From: Homalodisca vitripennis
Taxonomy: Eukaryota; Arthropoda; Insecta; Hemiptera; Cicadellidae
Length of the DNA: 64,000 nt
Direction: 5' to 3'
Assembly: GCF_021130785.1 (NCBI RefSeq)
Contig: NC_060214.1
Coordinates: forward strand, 47,615,001 to 47,679,000
Positions within the stretch are counted from its first letter, which is position 1; each line of letters begins with the position of its first letter. The notes below the pieces were generated by a model. That model saw only the letters and a list, made by a program, of their open reading frames with translations, was not told where the DNA came from and ran no database searches. A program made the translations under genes and the position numbers. Below are positions 13,578 through 27,470 of this stretch, one piece after another.

Positions 13578-16500
13578 GACAGGGCATAACAGGTCGTATA
13601 TATGTCAAGGGCATATACGATCTGGGAGACATTATCTCACAGACATTATTAGAAAGCCATTATTGGAACACACGCAGGCACTTATACCTATACCTTCACC
13701 GCAGGCGCTGTGTGCTGGAATTCTGTAACGCCCATCAAATGATGTATGACCCCTGAAATCGACGTTTATTTCCACACATGGGCTATTTTTAATTGTACCC
13801 GACTACTTGCCTCGGACCCGTGTAGAGAGTAATTCTGTTTGATGCATTTTTCTTTTTAAATACGTATTTTTTCATTCTATATACCAACAATTAGTATGTA
13901 GTTGGTACATGAAATAAAAGACTGGGTACGAAAATATCGTTGGAATATTGGTTAGTTATACTTTTTTCGCCAAGCGTACTATGAATATTAGAAAGTAAGT
14001 TGGAATGAGTTGATCTGTAAAATCTACTAAATCAAAATAAACATTACCTTATTCAATACAGTGTTAATAATGACAGTATTCTAACGAGGGTTTATCCCTC
14101 ATTAGTTACAAATATGCCTTCTATAAATATCGCATAGTTTAAATACCACATTTTCCACAGTCATGAATTCTCATGTCGGTAGTTTACCTAAGTAGTAGAT
14201 TTTGAATACAAACAAATCCAAATCTGATTAAGTTGAGTTCTTAGTAAGTCTTTGTTAATTGGAATATATCTAATTAAAAAAATCTTTACATTACGTGTAA
14301 CATTATTTCTGTCTCACAGTTTACAGCGCGGTTGTGTTTCTGAATGAGGAGTGCACAGAAAGTTTTGAATATTGTTGATAAAAGGTCATTGTGTTTATTG
14401 TTGTGTAATACATCCCTACTTTAGCCTCAATATCTTAATTTGAACTGTATTGCCTTATCCAGTTCCTTAAAATAATTAATTTTCAAAGAAAAACGGCCAG
14501 TGCGCTATTGTTAATATGTTAAATTTAATTACTGAATAATTGAGTTGTTATTGTTGAGTGATTAAACTTGAATATACATACCTACAAACACACGCAAGTG
14601 TGTTGTGAATTTGTCATTAGAAAAAATATGCTATTTTTATTTCCTTATACACTAAGTATTCCCTTATATCATGTATGGGAAATATAAATTGAAAACAACA
14701 TCGTTTTTTCTGTGTAATTTTCATGAACTAGCAATTATTATTGACTATCAGATCTCTTGCAATTCCAATCTCTTCATTCGTTTCATATTTCAGTGGGGGT
14801 CCTGAAGTCGGAGAGTAATCCTATTTTATAAGAATGTCTAAAATTTTTTGATAAATCACCTCTAATATTTCTAGTAATAATATATCTATTTTAGGCCTTG
14901 TGGAGAGAAATACTAAGTCCAAGCCCTTAGCTTTTCAATTAACACACTTATGACATAATAAATTATGGCATTTAAACGAATTTAAATACACTCCCAATAA
15001 AGCAAGCCCAGATCAAGAAAAACTTCGACACGTAACATGAGATTTGTAAAATGAAACTGACTTTTACATATGAATATAAACAAAGACTTACAACCACATT
15101 TTAAGTATACATAAATTATTATAATTACTATCATTGACTTTGAAAGGTGATTAAAAACACATTTACTATCTGCAGATTATGTCAAGTCCATAAACTAATA
15201 GTGAATAATGAAGTTTTAAGGGAGTTTTAAAGACCAATGGGACGTAGACCGGTGAAATACGTATATACCTATAAGTTAATCAGGGATGCTAAGAATATCT
15301 ATGTAACATGTAAGTTCAATCGTTCCAGTAATTATCACGTGATACAGTAATACACACAAATACAAAGTAAGATTATTTTTATATAATATAGATTTAAAGT
15401 ATATATATACTTAAAGCATATCTAATATTTTGTTTAATATTGCGAGGTTAATAATAAAGATGAAAGGGCTGATACAAAGTAAGCCATGTCACTACACAGG
15501 AGGTTCTGTATTATTAAACAAGATGATGAAGTCTTTTATTGCACAAGTAGGAGATGAATGTCACTCTTGCCTATCAACCTCACCCCCTTAACCGACACAA
15601 TTACCGCATTGGAGCCTGTGTATACTGCAAAGTGGACGAAATATATTTAATCATTATGCTGAAATTAATCATATATAAACAGGCATAACAGGAATTAGCA
15701 CAATTTGAAAAGATATCTAATGTACAAATATAAACTGTGGGTATTTAAGTATTAATGTAGTTTTACAGTAATCACTTTTCCTAACAGGTCCTATTTAAAA
15801 CTTTCTCGTTGTCTGCCTGTCCGTCTATGTTATAATTCTTGATTGAAAGTTCTTAAAGCTTTTAAACATCGTGCAAAGGTACCTCTTGGTATAGGGAAGA
15901 ATTATACTAATTTGCAATCATAAATTTAAAATGTAAAAAAGTTTCCCTTACATTTATTTTAAACATTGTCTGGCAAAGATATTCGGTATGTTGTTAATAT
16001 CATGTTATAAATAAGATCCTGTCACGGAACTTGCCAGGATAATTTTTATGTTGGTTTCGATGAAGAGAAGATCCAAAAAAGACTCCTTTCCTGAAATATA
16101 TCTCTAAAAGCCTTTCTAAAGTCTTCAAGAGGCACTATGATAGTCCGATTGTAGAGAAATGTTTTTTTAATAAAGTACTCAGCAAGACCCCTCTTCGAAA
16201 TAAAAACCACTTTAATAAATTCACATAATAGGACAAGGAGATATTCTGGGTTTATTCTGAAGAAGGAATGTTACATCCGTTTGTGGTAATTTAAATTAGC
16301 CTTAATTTACTGATTGCCTATTTAACATTAGGTACATTTGCAATGCGTCTAGCCAGTGTTCAGATTTCGCGATTGACTGATGGCCTATACCACTTTTGCT
16401 CGATAAGACTGACACATTGTTTGAAATTCACAGGTCGTGAAAAGAGTCTCAAGAAGAAGTTGGAACCCATCATCAGGATTGATGTTAGAAACTGCCCATC

Positions 16501-19500
16501 CTCACAAGGACCGACAAGGACCACAAGACCAAGGATCGATAATGAATAGTTAGGTCTAAAGACAGTCCTCATAATAATTTGCAACTCTTGCTTGAATTGT
16601 TTTCATGGTATCTGTTATTATTTTTATTTGCTAATATGTAATCAGTGAAGAGCTTGATTATATGCAAAGTTCGCAAGGTTTCCAGTTAAGCCTTGTGTTG
16701 CAGTCCGCTCAACCTCTAGACTTATACCATTTTGTAACTCACTTGATTTGAATACTTTTATATGAAATTAAATATAATGTTTTTAATATTTAATTTAATT
16801 TTTTATATTAATATAATAATTATTAATTCTTTGTTATATGAAATTTACTTAAATTTTGTGTTCGATAAAAGGTCAGTGGTAACCATTTACAAGTCATTAA
16901 GTGATTGCCAGCGTTTTCACAACTAAAATCCCACGTAACCCTTAAAACGTCGATTCATTCAAGTAAAACTAATGAACTCTTAAGAGTGAAGCTTTGTGGA
17001 ATATTAACAAAGAACTTTAAATTATTATTTCTAATTTCAACTAGTAACTTCCACCCCATTAATGGTTTATAGTTTGAGAAAGCTTTTAAAATATCTAGCA
17101 CGGCAAGGAACTTATTTCATCTACTTAAGCAAATTACGTTCCAGAAACTTTCTAATGAATTAGGTTCTTACAATCTATTTGTATTAGTACCCATTATTCC
17201 CTTCTGTAGCTTTAAACGAACTATCGTTTTAAAATTCGCTTCTTTTCTGTGTGAACCTTGAATGGGTGCATACTTTATTAGTTTTTTATCTTATTATTAC
17301 TCTACAATCTAACAACTACTTAAATTTACAATGTAAATTACACATTTTTTATTATTAGTACTACAGACATAAAAATATCATTCAGCTATTTTATAACATT
17401 GTATGTGCCCATTATACGAAATAATATCAGCGCCTAGGTCCCCCCCGCCTTTAACTTTAAACTCTTTCGCCCCTGATATATCAAGAGCATGTTTATGTGT
17501 TTCATACAGTGCTATTGCCTTTCGGCTGTTCTTCACGCTAAACATCATCCAATACCATCAACCAACACACTTTCCACGAATATTCATGATTTCTGGTTTG
17601 AAGTGATTCATAACAAACATGTGACGTGAGGTATCTCTGTCTACCTCTCAAACGTCTATTTAATCTAGGGAACAAACATCACCCGCTCTCGTCTTTTCGA
17701 CATTGTGTGGCAACATCAAAATTTTCTCTTGCATCGTGGTTACAAAAGTTTAATATTAGAGCTGAATTGTATTGTAAAATGTTTTTATTTATAAAATTGT
17801 GTTCAGAATACTAAAAATAAGTTGATTTTCACGAAGTGATGACCAGTTTGCATTTCTCACTGTAAAAAACCTGGACAAAAACTACTAAGAAAAGATAATC
17901 CTAAAAAGTTAGTTAAAAAAAGTAATTATGTATTTTAATATAGAGCAATGATGTCTTAATTTAAATTTAAGACTTATTATGTTATTATTGAACTTGATAT
18001 GAAGTGTCATGATATTATTTAGCATGGTTTCTCATTGGATAGTAGATTAATATACAAAATCATTGTATTAATTATTTATTTTATAGTGGACTTTAATGAA
18101 CCTTTAAATATTTACGTACATTTTATGAAAATTAACTCTTTAGTGAGAAGAGACAAGAAAGTCCTAAGAAAAATATCAATACTAAATATACAATTTCACA
18201 AACATGAAGTCATTAAAAAGTGTAAAGAAAACTCAAATTTTGTTAAATACCTTAATTTGTTATGAATAAATGATAAGAGACATAGTCCATTATAAAACTA
18301 TCGGACTCATATTCAATATCAATTCTCTTACGAGACAACGCTTTAACTGTTATTGGACTTTGTTTGTAAACCAAAGTTAGTGACAGATTCTGTCGTGTAA
18401 CAAGATTGTAAGTTCTTAACGTTTCAATATCGAGGATCGTGATCACCTTCTGCTAGAAACAGCGTTATTACACAACATAATATCATTATTATGCAATTTT
18501 AAGGGTAAAATCTAAACCAATGAAACATTCTCTATACTTAATTCAGTTTGTTTTAATGGCACATTAATAGAGAACACAGCGTAAAGTCAATCACATTTTG
18601 TTCTGAAATATAAAAAATGGTTCTTTCTTTGATTATTAGGATAAAATAGAATTTTTGAAATTTGAATCGTTATATGTTACAGTCATAATCTGACTAATCT
18701 TACTCAGAAACGTAATATTTTTGTAAGAAATTATGGTCACGTGCTGTTCAATTTCTGTATGCAGAAAAGTTATATTAAAAGAGCTATCAGTTAATGTACG
18801 GTACGAAACATATTCTCCAAACGCAAAATCGATTGCTTCACCTTAATGAATCATTTATTTGAGATATCGAATAAAAAATCCTAAGAGAGGCAGACATGCT
18901 ATTGATTTTTGTTAGAACAAATACAAAATACATAGTAGTAGATATACGAACAAAAGTAGTACCAATTATGTGTTGTGACTTTCATAAATCAGTACCGATT
19001 CTAGCTCAAATACAATGTAGAAATATACAAATTAGCTTTATGTATATATATATATATACTTCATTGTAATATATTTACTGACTAACTAAACACTTGAATA
19101 ATTATAGAAAGCAACAGTTTAATTTTGTGATAAGTATAACAACAGGTTGGTACTGTTTTGAAATGAAATGAAGCATTCGTATAAAAATGTTGGTCAAGTT
19201 TTGGATATAACGAAATCCTAATTCATTTTTAACTGTTAAATGACTATTAAATATTTTTGCCTAACTCGAATGAACTAAAATCTTTTCGCAATTTCCTAAA
19301 AAAATATTATTTACAATGAATAAATATTACGCCAGATTAAAATTGCTTTGGGTAAATGCTAAATTATTGTTTCAGCCTCGTGCCAAATTGCATAATTATA
19401 TTGCATGGTTTTACAATATTTTAAAGCACAATATTAACTCCATGATGCAGTATTTCAACCGAACTTCTGAAAATGTTAATTTCAATATATGTTAATTATA

Positions 19501-19566
19501 TTTAATTTAAACAATTTACAAAAAAATACTGTGACATACACTATCATCGTATTTGATAATGCTTGT
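13578..19566. other. Non-coding AT-rich stretch
   Basis: No gene can be supported. The segment 13790-13820 is an inverted partner of 8413-8445. A short TA run sits at 19043-19060. At 15808 is GTCTGCCTGTCCGTCTATG, a fragment of the CTGTCTGTCTG-type repeat found at 19.6-22.1 kb. Confidence 0.65.
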
Positions 19567-22106
19567 TGGCTGAGCGTTAATGAAGTATATCACTGAAGGG
19601 GCTGGAAAATTTAATTTTTGTCTGCCTCTCTGTCTACATAGTAGCTCTAAAAAGAACTGGCATATAAATTTGAAAGTTTATATAAAACTTCATTAGCTAT
19701 ATTAACAACAATGTGTTTGATGATGATGCCTGTCAGCCCATGGTATTTGGCTGAGCGGTAGTAATTATTTTAAAATGATCTTATGGGTAAAAAAATTGTA
19801 AAATGGGAAAAAGCAGAAACCTAACTTGTGAGTAAACTATGTACAATTATATGAGATTTTTGTGGGCAACACTTTTATTCATAAGGCTTTTTTGCAAAGG
19901 TATTGGAATCTATGTCAAAATTTGGTGAACATATTTTAATTCAGCGCTCTTTTGAATTGTAATTCCTTGTTAACTCACCTCAACTTTTTAATATTTCATT
20001 ACTTCTATAAAACCTAACCTACCGAAAAAAACGTGTAAGCGTAATGCAACAAGGTACTACTATGTTGAATGTCCAGTTAAGGGGTTTGGCTGAGCGTCAC
20101 TGAAGCCTATCTCTCAGTGGGCAGACACGATTTCTCTTCCACGGGGATGAGAGATTTGAATATTTCTTTTGTGCATGCTTATATGTCTGTCTATCAGTCC
20201 GCAGAATATTAGGAAAATAAAATGACCTGTGGAACTTAGATTATAAATTTTGGATGGAATCTTAGTGAAGCCTGTAATATGTTACGCGGTATACTCTTAC
20301 CTTCCATATAAACCACGCTTCAAAGAAAATTCTCAAGTCTACAGGTCAGTTTGTAATTTGTTTTTTAGATATCGTGCAGACACACAAAAAATTAATTTGT
20401 CAGTTCCTTGAGTGATATGCTACGCTAATACTATAATATACTATAATATACATAATTCTTTAGAATATCCTGTAGATAACGTTTTATACTGTGAAGTATT
20501 TATTCGATAATTTTTGAATTATTAATAATATAGCGATATATTAAAAAAAATATATATTTCCCATCCCCTTCAGGTCAGGACAAACATATTTCACTATATG
20601 AACTTGGGTCTCCGATGCTTAATTTCCCATCTGTGTGTCAGTATGTGTTTTTTTGTAAAAAATTAATATCTTAATTAAATCTAAGTAGTTCAATTTTTGT
20701 AATAATAAGGTCAGTTACTGAAATCACTATCATAAAATTATATATTTTATTTTTAAAATGGCAGCTATAAAATTTTTTTAAACTTCGAATATCTTAAAAA
20801 CTAGCAGTTTTTCAATAATTACATAAATCACAGTTTTTTAGAGGGTATTATCACAAATGTAATTACACCATTATTATTTAAATTTAATATTAAAAATCTG
20901 ATTTAGAGCAAAATTTACTGTGAAAAGACATGGCCAACATTGAGGTTCTCAGCGATACAAAAACTGAATAAACGGCAGCTCTCAGATTATATTATAACAC
21001 CTGTTTGTGTAAATTCCCAATTTAATTTGTTAGAGAATTACAAGTTTTATATAATACAGCATGATATAAATAAAACAGCTGTATAGATCGTTAAGTGCCG
21101 TCAATCATCAAAGTTTAATGTAAGCAATGTTCTGGAGTTCCGCGCTCAAAAGCCGTCCGATTAATGGTGCAGAACGTGATTGATCAAGGTATAATGTCAG
21201 TCACATAAATAATTATTGAGACTGATAATATCGAAGCTTCCCAAAACCGCATTTAAACAAAGATCAGCTCGCCCCAGTTAAATTTAAAATAATAATACTA
21301 GCACTTTTGAACAATATTAGTAATTAAATTATCCGAGTTAATATCCATAGATTTCTTAAGCTCAGATTTTTGAAGCAGATCAGATCCCGTTATTGAGAGC
21401 TGGATACTGCAGATTCATAGATTATCAAATGTTGTTTCTTACAAGTAGTACCAAGTAATTTCAATATTTACGAATTTGTTTATGGCTGTAACGAATTTAA
21501 TCTATTACAATTTGCAAACCGCTATAACTTTTTGTAACAAAATATCGAATTCTCGATGTTCCATAGAAAAATTTTTTCTTAAGTACTACAATATATTGTA
21601 CACATTTTGAAAGTGGCCTACTAACTTTAGTCATTACAAAGCCCAAATTGCTCATACAATCACTGAAATTTGTAAATTTTGTCATATTAATTGAATACTT
21701 CAACACTTTTTTTGTACATAATAAATAATTCTTTAGAGTATATCAACTAAGGCACTAATAGACACTGATTACAAAAACTGCATACAAGTTTTAATATCTA
21801 TAGCTAAATGTGTTACAATATCATGTGATTATACTCAGTTTTTAAAAATTTCCCTAATCTAGGATTTTTTTTAATTACATTTATCGTTACCCATAGGATC
21901 AATATGAAAATGTTCGCTTACGCTCAGCCAATTCCATAGAATGACACGCACCATAAAAGAAGTCGATGCTGTTGTCATACAAGAGTTCAATAGGTTCAAA
22001 TCTATACTTTTTTTTGATATAACGTGCGGATACACAGACAGACAGAAACGAAATTTTTGTATATCTCCATACCAGAGGAAGTAGGATTCATGAACGCTCA
22101 GCCAAT
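19567..22106. repeat. Dispersed repeat family with TTGGCTGAGCG, three direct and two inverted copies
   Basis: The 11-mer TTGGCTGAGCG occurs on the plus strand at about 19567, 19747 and 20085, and as CGCTCAGCCAA at about 21921 and 22096. Around three copies (19567, 20085 and the inverted one at 22096) the similarity extends: a TGAA-CCTAT-like stretch, then an ATTTTT block, then GTCTGTCTGTC-like sequence, then an AAA-CTT-rich tail. The arrangement suggests several insertions of one small element, or arms of a larger decayed one. No protein is encoded between them. Confidence 0.7.
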
Positions 22107-25100
22107 CAATTAAGAGCTATGCTGCTATGCTATCTGGACCCGTGTTTAATTCCTTTTCTTTTCTTTTTGTATAATTTCTTTTTTTTTATTTCTTTCTGTT
22201 TTTAATGCCACTCGTTCTTAATTGTTTGTACTAATTTCCTTCATACCTGACGAATAGGATAGATTTCAACCCTCGAAACCTTGTGCAATACATTTTTGTA
22301 GTATATAACGATGGAAAAATTTCTAAAATTCTATTATCCTTTCAAAACCTTTTATTTTAAATAACAAACTTCGAACAAATAACATTATTCTTTATTTAAA
22401 ACACATTGAATCGAATATGATTCGCCAGGATTTAACACAGGGGCTCAATATAACTCGAATAAGTAATGCACATGAAATTCCTGAGAATAAACATTGAGTT
22501 TTAATTACATAAAGATATACAACAATATAGGTTAGATATAAATGTGTATATTTCATTAATAATAAAGCTAAAACATTCAATTTTAAAGAATTATCAATAA
22601 GAGCATTACACTCAATTAAGTCGTCTATTATAAAGGGAATCAATTAATAAAATAACTGAAATTTTTATATTTCATATTAATTAAATTTAAAACAGTCATC
22701 GTTTCTTAAACGAAACTTCTTAAAAAATTTCACTCAGTTCAATGTTGTTGTTTTATAAGAATATCCACACGCCCCTTGTTCCGAAAATGATTAAACTTTC
22801 CATCAGCCAACCACGGATTTTCAATTTCCAGTTAAATCCACCAATATAAGCCAAAATTTTCAATAGAGGACTCACCGACATATTTGAATAGAACCAATTC
22901 ATTTGTTCTCCGACTGAATGAACTTGCTTGTATAAATGTTTTTTTTTTTAATAAAGCTTATTGGAATGCTGTAAATTTATAAACTACCCAAACTGAAACA
23001 TAATTTAATATTTAAAAATCAATTAAATGACTGAACAGGCCTTAAGCTTGTATTTCGTGAGGACTTTCACCACATTTATGATAGATTATGATAACAGTTT
23101 AACACGCATTATTGTCTTCCGAGAGCTTTATATATTATTACCTTTTTTGTTATATATTTATAGTCCTCATCTTTGCAATGCTATACAGGCAGATGTGAGT
23201 TAATACGGATAGAAATTTTATATCTTAAAGATTTTTATTCTTTTTACTGACATTCTTTATATAGTTTTGAGGGATTTCTCCAATTAATTAAGATACAATA
23301 TTTATTAAAACATCCGTCAAGATACAAATTTGTTTAATCACATGTTTGGATAGATTCTCAGTGTATATTGTAAGTATGCCTTTATAACTAGAAAATTTAA
23401 ATAATGTAAAAACAATAGCTTTTAAGTAACAATAGTTTTTATACACGAAAACTATAAGTATGGGAAAATTTACTTTGATCCATATTCCCTAACCGAAAGA
23501 ATAGTGGTAAACCGGTCATTTTATGTTGGTAAGTAGATAGGAAATTTAGTATAAAAAAATGTATTTTGTTCAAAGTAAGTGATATGTAGCGTATAATAGA
23601 GCATATATTTGATGTTAAGTTTCTTTTAGTATTCAATCAATTAAAGAATGTTATATGTGGTGCTTTGAAACACTTGAATAACAATAGTGCCGAAAGTTCC
23701 AGAAAAAAGTTTTATTCTTCGACAATAAACAATATTTTTGTTTATTAAGCCAGTTCAAGCTTTAAACTCATAATACACGAAAAAGATCATCACATACTGT
23801 TGATGGAGTAACTGAAAACTGGAGATCCAGTTTATATAAGTCAAGGTGCACTCTTCATAAAGAGCACTCCATGTATTGCCAACTTGCACACAACTTGCAT
23901 CACGAATGCTGACAGCACTACCAGAAGTTGTGTGGGAATGACCTCAAATGTTACTTTGGATCCTCTCACTACATAAGCGATATGATCATTCATCAAATAT
24001 TATATTTATTTATAGATTTAATGAAAATAAAAAAGGTTTCTTTTTTAAAGCGCATTTTATTGTCATAAAATATCATAATTTCTTCTTTAAAGTGTCGTAG
24101 ACGAAGAAATTGTAAATAAAATTATTCATCCTTTAACAACTAAACAAATATTAAACCAAATTTTACGCTAAACCCCATTTTGGATCACTTTCGACATAAG
24201 TGCATTTCAATAATAGTACATTGCTAGAGACAAGTAATATTATAATTTCATGTATGGTGGATGTGCCATTCCGTTATTTTTATTTCCTATCTATAGTATT
24301 CATTCTTCTTAAACTACAAAACTATAGTTATCACAATATATTTGAAATTTTAAAAATTGATCTGTGTCGTAGATGGACAAGCACATTAGTAAAATTTAAC
24401 TACGATTTTTAATCGAACGGAAATGAAATCGTTTTACAATCACCGTTATCTCTACATACGAGAAAAGGCAATGCCCTTTTACACTTCTTTACAACTTCCC
24501 GATATCACAGAGATGTGCAGTTTGTGTGTTTATATTTGGTGCACATATACTCTTGACTAAAAAAAAATCAAATGAATATAAACTATAATGAAAATCACAA
24601 TTCTGAAGAGTATGAAAATAGTTGCAACTAATAAAAGAACTATACTTTGTTCCTCAATTCCTAAAATTCTAGAAAGGTGAAATTAGAAACAAACTTGCCT
24701 CATGACGTATGTAGTAAATCAATAGCATTTTTCATATAGGTAACCATAAAGGTGAGGGTTGCAACGTGTAAAAGAAATATAAGTTTTTATTTATCTCCCA
24801 TGTTTTCTTGGACACTCCATGAGACTTGGTTGAGACATAGCGAACATGTTTACATTGGCCTTATACAAAACGATGGCAATGAACAAATCGTAGAAGATAT
24901 ACATTTTTAATCAAAGTGAATACAATCGTATTAGTATAGGAGCATAGAGCCAATTTGCAGTGTACAAGCACACATCCTGGGTTTTCTTGTAATTACCCCT
25001 AGGGAACTAGTTAATGAGACTGTCAATCGCAACGTTAAGGATGTGTATATGGCTAGATGCACTAATTTAACACCTAATTACGTGGCTAGTTGTTATTTTA

Positions 25101-25191
25101 GGTGTATCAAGGTAATACAAATATAATGTAGAAAAATCTAATAATTACATTTTAAGATTACTGTCCACATGGCATCTAAGAAATTAAATTA
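22107..25191. other. Non-coding AT-rich stretch
   Basis: Nothing recognisable was found on either strand apart from homopolymer runs and short chance frames. Confidence 0.6.
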
Positions 25192-26253
25192 TACGAGGTG
25201 GAGCGCGGTAATTTGCTTTTTTGCACTGCAGGCTGTGGCGGCACTATTGGTCGAAGAGAGGGGAGAGTGGGCGTGGCTTATATTGGCTGACGGGAAATTT
25301 GCATTCCTCCGCGTTCCAGCAGTACTGCAATCTCCAAAACGCTCTGTTCGGAAGCAACCGCTTGCTCTTGGCATTTCAAGACGTTCTCTCCACCGGATTC
25401 TTCATGATGAACTGAGATCTCACCCGTAATTAAAATGTGCGTGGTCCATCAATTGACACGGGATTATTTGACACGGCGGACTTCTTGTGAAGACATGCTT
25501 GCAACTATACCGCGTGACGCAATTGTGTTCTTTTCTGATGAGGCACATTTTCACCTCAGTGGGTGTGTCAACAAGCAAAACATGCGCTACTGGAGTGAAA
25601 CAAACCCCAGAGAAGTCCACCAGAGACCTCTGCATTCGGATCGCGTCACTGTGTGTTGCGCCATATCACGAGTAGGCATCATTGGCCCTTAGTTTTTTCA
25701 GGATAACCGTCGTGCCATAACTGTGAAATCCGAACGGTACTTGACTATGATACAGGATTTTTTTCAGCCGGCTCTTGAGGCAATGCAATTAGAGGATACA
25801 TGATTCCAACAGGGTGGTGCCACTGCACACACAGCGAGGGTTACCATGAATTGTTTGAGGCAAATGTTTCCTGGACGGCTTATCTCTTTGAGGGGTGATG
25901 TGAACTGGCCGGCACGCTCACCAGACTTAGCCCCATGCGATTTTTTCCTTTGGGGTTACCTTTGAAGGTGTATATCAACCGTCCAAACACCTTGGAAGAC
26001 CTTAGGAACAATATTGAGGCTGAAATTGGCAGAATATCAGTCGACATGTTTGTTAGAGTTAATGAAAACTTCAGAAAACGTATGCAGCAGTGTGTGAATG
26101 TCGAAGGTCGACATTTGCCAGATAAATTATTTAAAACCATGTAATTTAAAAAATTCCCTTACTGTTCAATATAATAAAAAATAAAAATAATTTTTCTAAG
26201 GTTCATAATTTTTTTTATTTCCAAATCAGCAAATTACCGCGCTCCACCCTGTA
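25192..26253 (+). mobile_element. Short mariner-like transposon with 24-bp TIRs and TA duplications
   Basis: The left end TA + CGAGGTGGAGCGCGGTAATT (25192 on) and the reverse complement of the right end, TA + CAGGGTGGAGCGCGGTAATT (26253 backwards), give 24-bp terminal inverted repeats with two mismatches. A TA lies outside each end (25192-25193 and 26252-26253), the mark of Tc1/mariner insertion. The element is only about 1.06 kb, shorter than the usual 1.3 kb, because the front of the transposase gene is missing. Confidence 0.92.
25320..26144 (+). pseudogene. Dead mariner transposase (rosa-like, DD41D spacing)
   Basis: Remains of a mariner transposase. The N-terminal DNA-binding half is mostly lost; the second helix-turn-helix survives as LGISRRSLHRILHDELRSHP. 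The catalytic core is recognisable: FFSDEAHFH (first Asp), FQQGGATAHTA where the second Asp has become Gly, and WPARSPDLAPCDFF (third Asp). I count 41 residues between the second and third positions, as in the rosa/DD41D group. Other damage: a frameshift near 25430, an in-frame TAG at 25689, a TGA near 25801, and a deletion after FFLWG near 25960. It cannot make active protein, but its inverted repeats could still be recognised by a related enzyme. Confidence 0.9.
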
Positions 26254-27206
26254 CATAGACTTTGGAGTTTTGCATGTAACTTCAGTAGGGGCTGTGACGC
26301 GACAATTTGTGGTGTTCTCCTAGTTTTCACCATGTAATGAGACATCATAACTATTCCTGATCTATTTTAATATAGATTCCACTTAGATAATTGGTTTTTA
26401 CTACAGAGAAAAGCAATCAAATGCTATATCCACCGTAATAAACCGTAATTGAAATCTGAATTTCTTACGGTAAACCCCGGAAAAAACTAACCTCTAGGAA
26501 TGAAATAAAGGTTTATTTAATTATAATGGAAGTTATATTCCAGTGGTTCTAATTATGTTATAATGCTCCTGACGTCCTGAGGCAAAATTCAATTTACCTC
26601 GTTTGATATAATTTAATTACGCAATTATATTATAACAAATTTAAATGTTGTTAAAGGTGACAAAAATATAGTTTAGTGTGTAAGCTAATTCGGTTACAAG
26701 TTTTGTATGCAGCAGAATGTAACCCAGATGCAAATCCAGCGACAGTCTAGTTGTTGTTTCTTGTCTGTGTTTTGTTCAGTGACTTGGCACAAACTAACTG
26801 TTCAGATTCTCGCCAACTGTCTGTCCGTCTGTATGTATAGACACAATTATCTAGCTGAATTGTTTTACACAATGAATCTCTTGTCATTTCCATGGTTTTA
26901 AAAATTTAAAAGTAACACAGCTTTGATATTTTATTTATTCAAAAAAACTACAACTGACTACTATATACTGATAATACAATTTGCTTATATTGATATCTGG
27001 TTTACTGGTCTAATGCACAACTTCAAAGAAAGTGGAGATCACTAATTTCATGAGGAACATAAATGCCTTTAATAATGATACAACATTGATTGTGTATAAT
27101 CTGCTGCAAAAAATCGATGTAATGCTTTAGTTTTTAACATGGAATTATATGTGTCTTTAAAACTTTCCTGATTATACTGTATTACGAAGGGAATCAAAAT
27201 ATTATG
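26254..27206. other. Non-coding AT-rich stretch
   Basis: No gene supported. A CTGTCTGTCCGTCTGTATG block at 26817 resembles the tail of the 19.6-22.1 kb repeat family. Confidence 0.6.
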
Positions 27207-27470
27207 GAAATTGTTTGCTATGGGCTTTAAGTGATCTTGTTAATGTTTTTTCAATAGAGTTTAATTTAGACAATTTTCCATAGAGTTAATTTAATAAAAT
27301 TCTAAGCACTTTGCCAAGGAATTTATGGTTCTTTAATACTTTATCATAGGCTTCAAGGTGATATTTTAAGTGTTACCATGGACTTTAAGGCCGTATAGTA
27401 ACTTTTTTACCATAAAATTTCAGGTAATATGTGTTTTGCTATTGAGGTAATATGGTAACGGTTTTGTAAT
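27207..27470. repeat. Degraded minisatellite, units of about 30-36 bp
   Basis: At least seven units read roughly A-TTT-CCATAG--TTTAAGGT-ATATTTTA. Clear ones start near 27311 (ACTTTGCCAAGGAATTTATG), 27341 (ACTTTATCATAGGCTTCAAG), 27372 (AGTGTTACCATGGACTTTAA) and 27404 (ACTTTTTTACCATAAAATTT). Divergence between units is high, so the array is old. Confidence 0.6.

Noticed and set aside
13429..13728. 99-codon open frame
   Set aside because: Runs through the TA microsatellite and encodes only Tyr-Ile repeats.
16343..16584. Overlapping open frames on both strands
   Set aside because: No domain, no homologue recognised, and two-strand openness is expected by chance.
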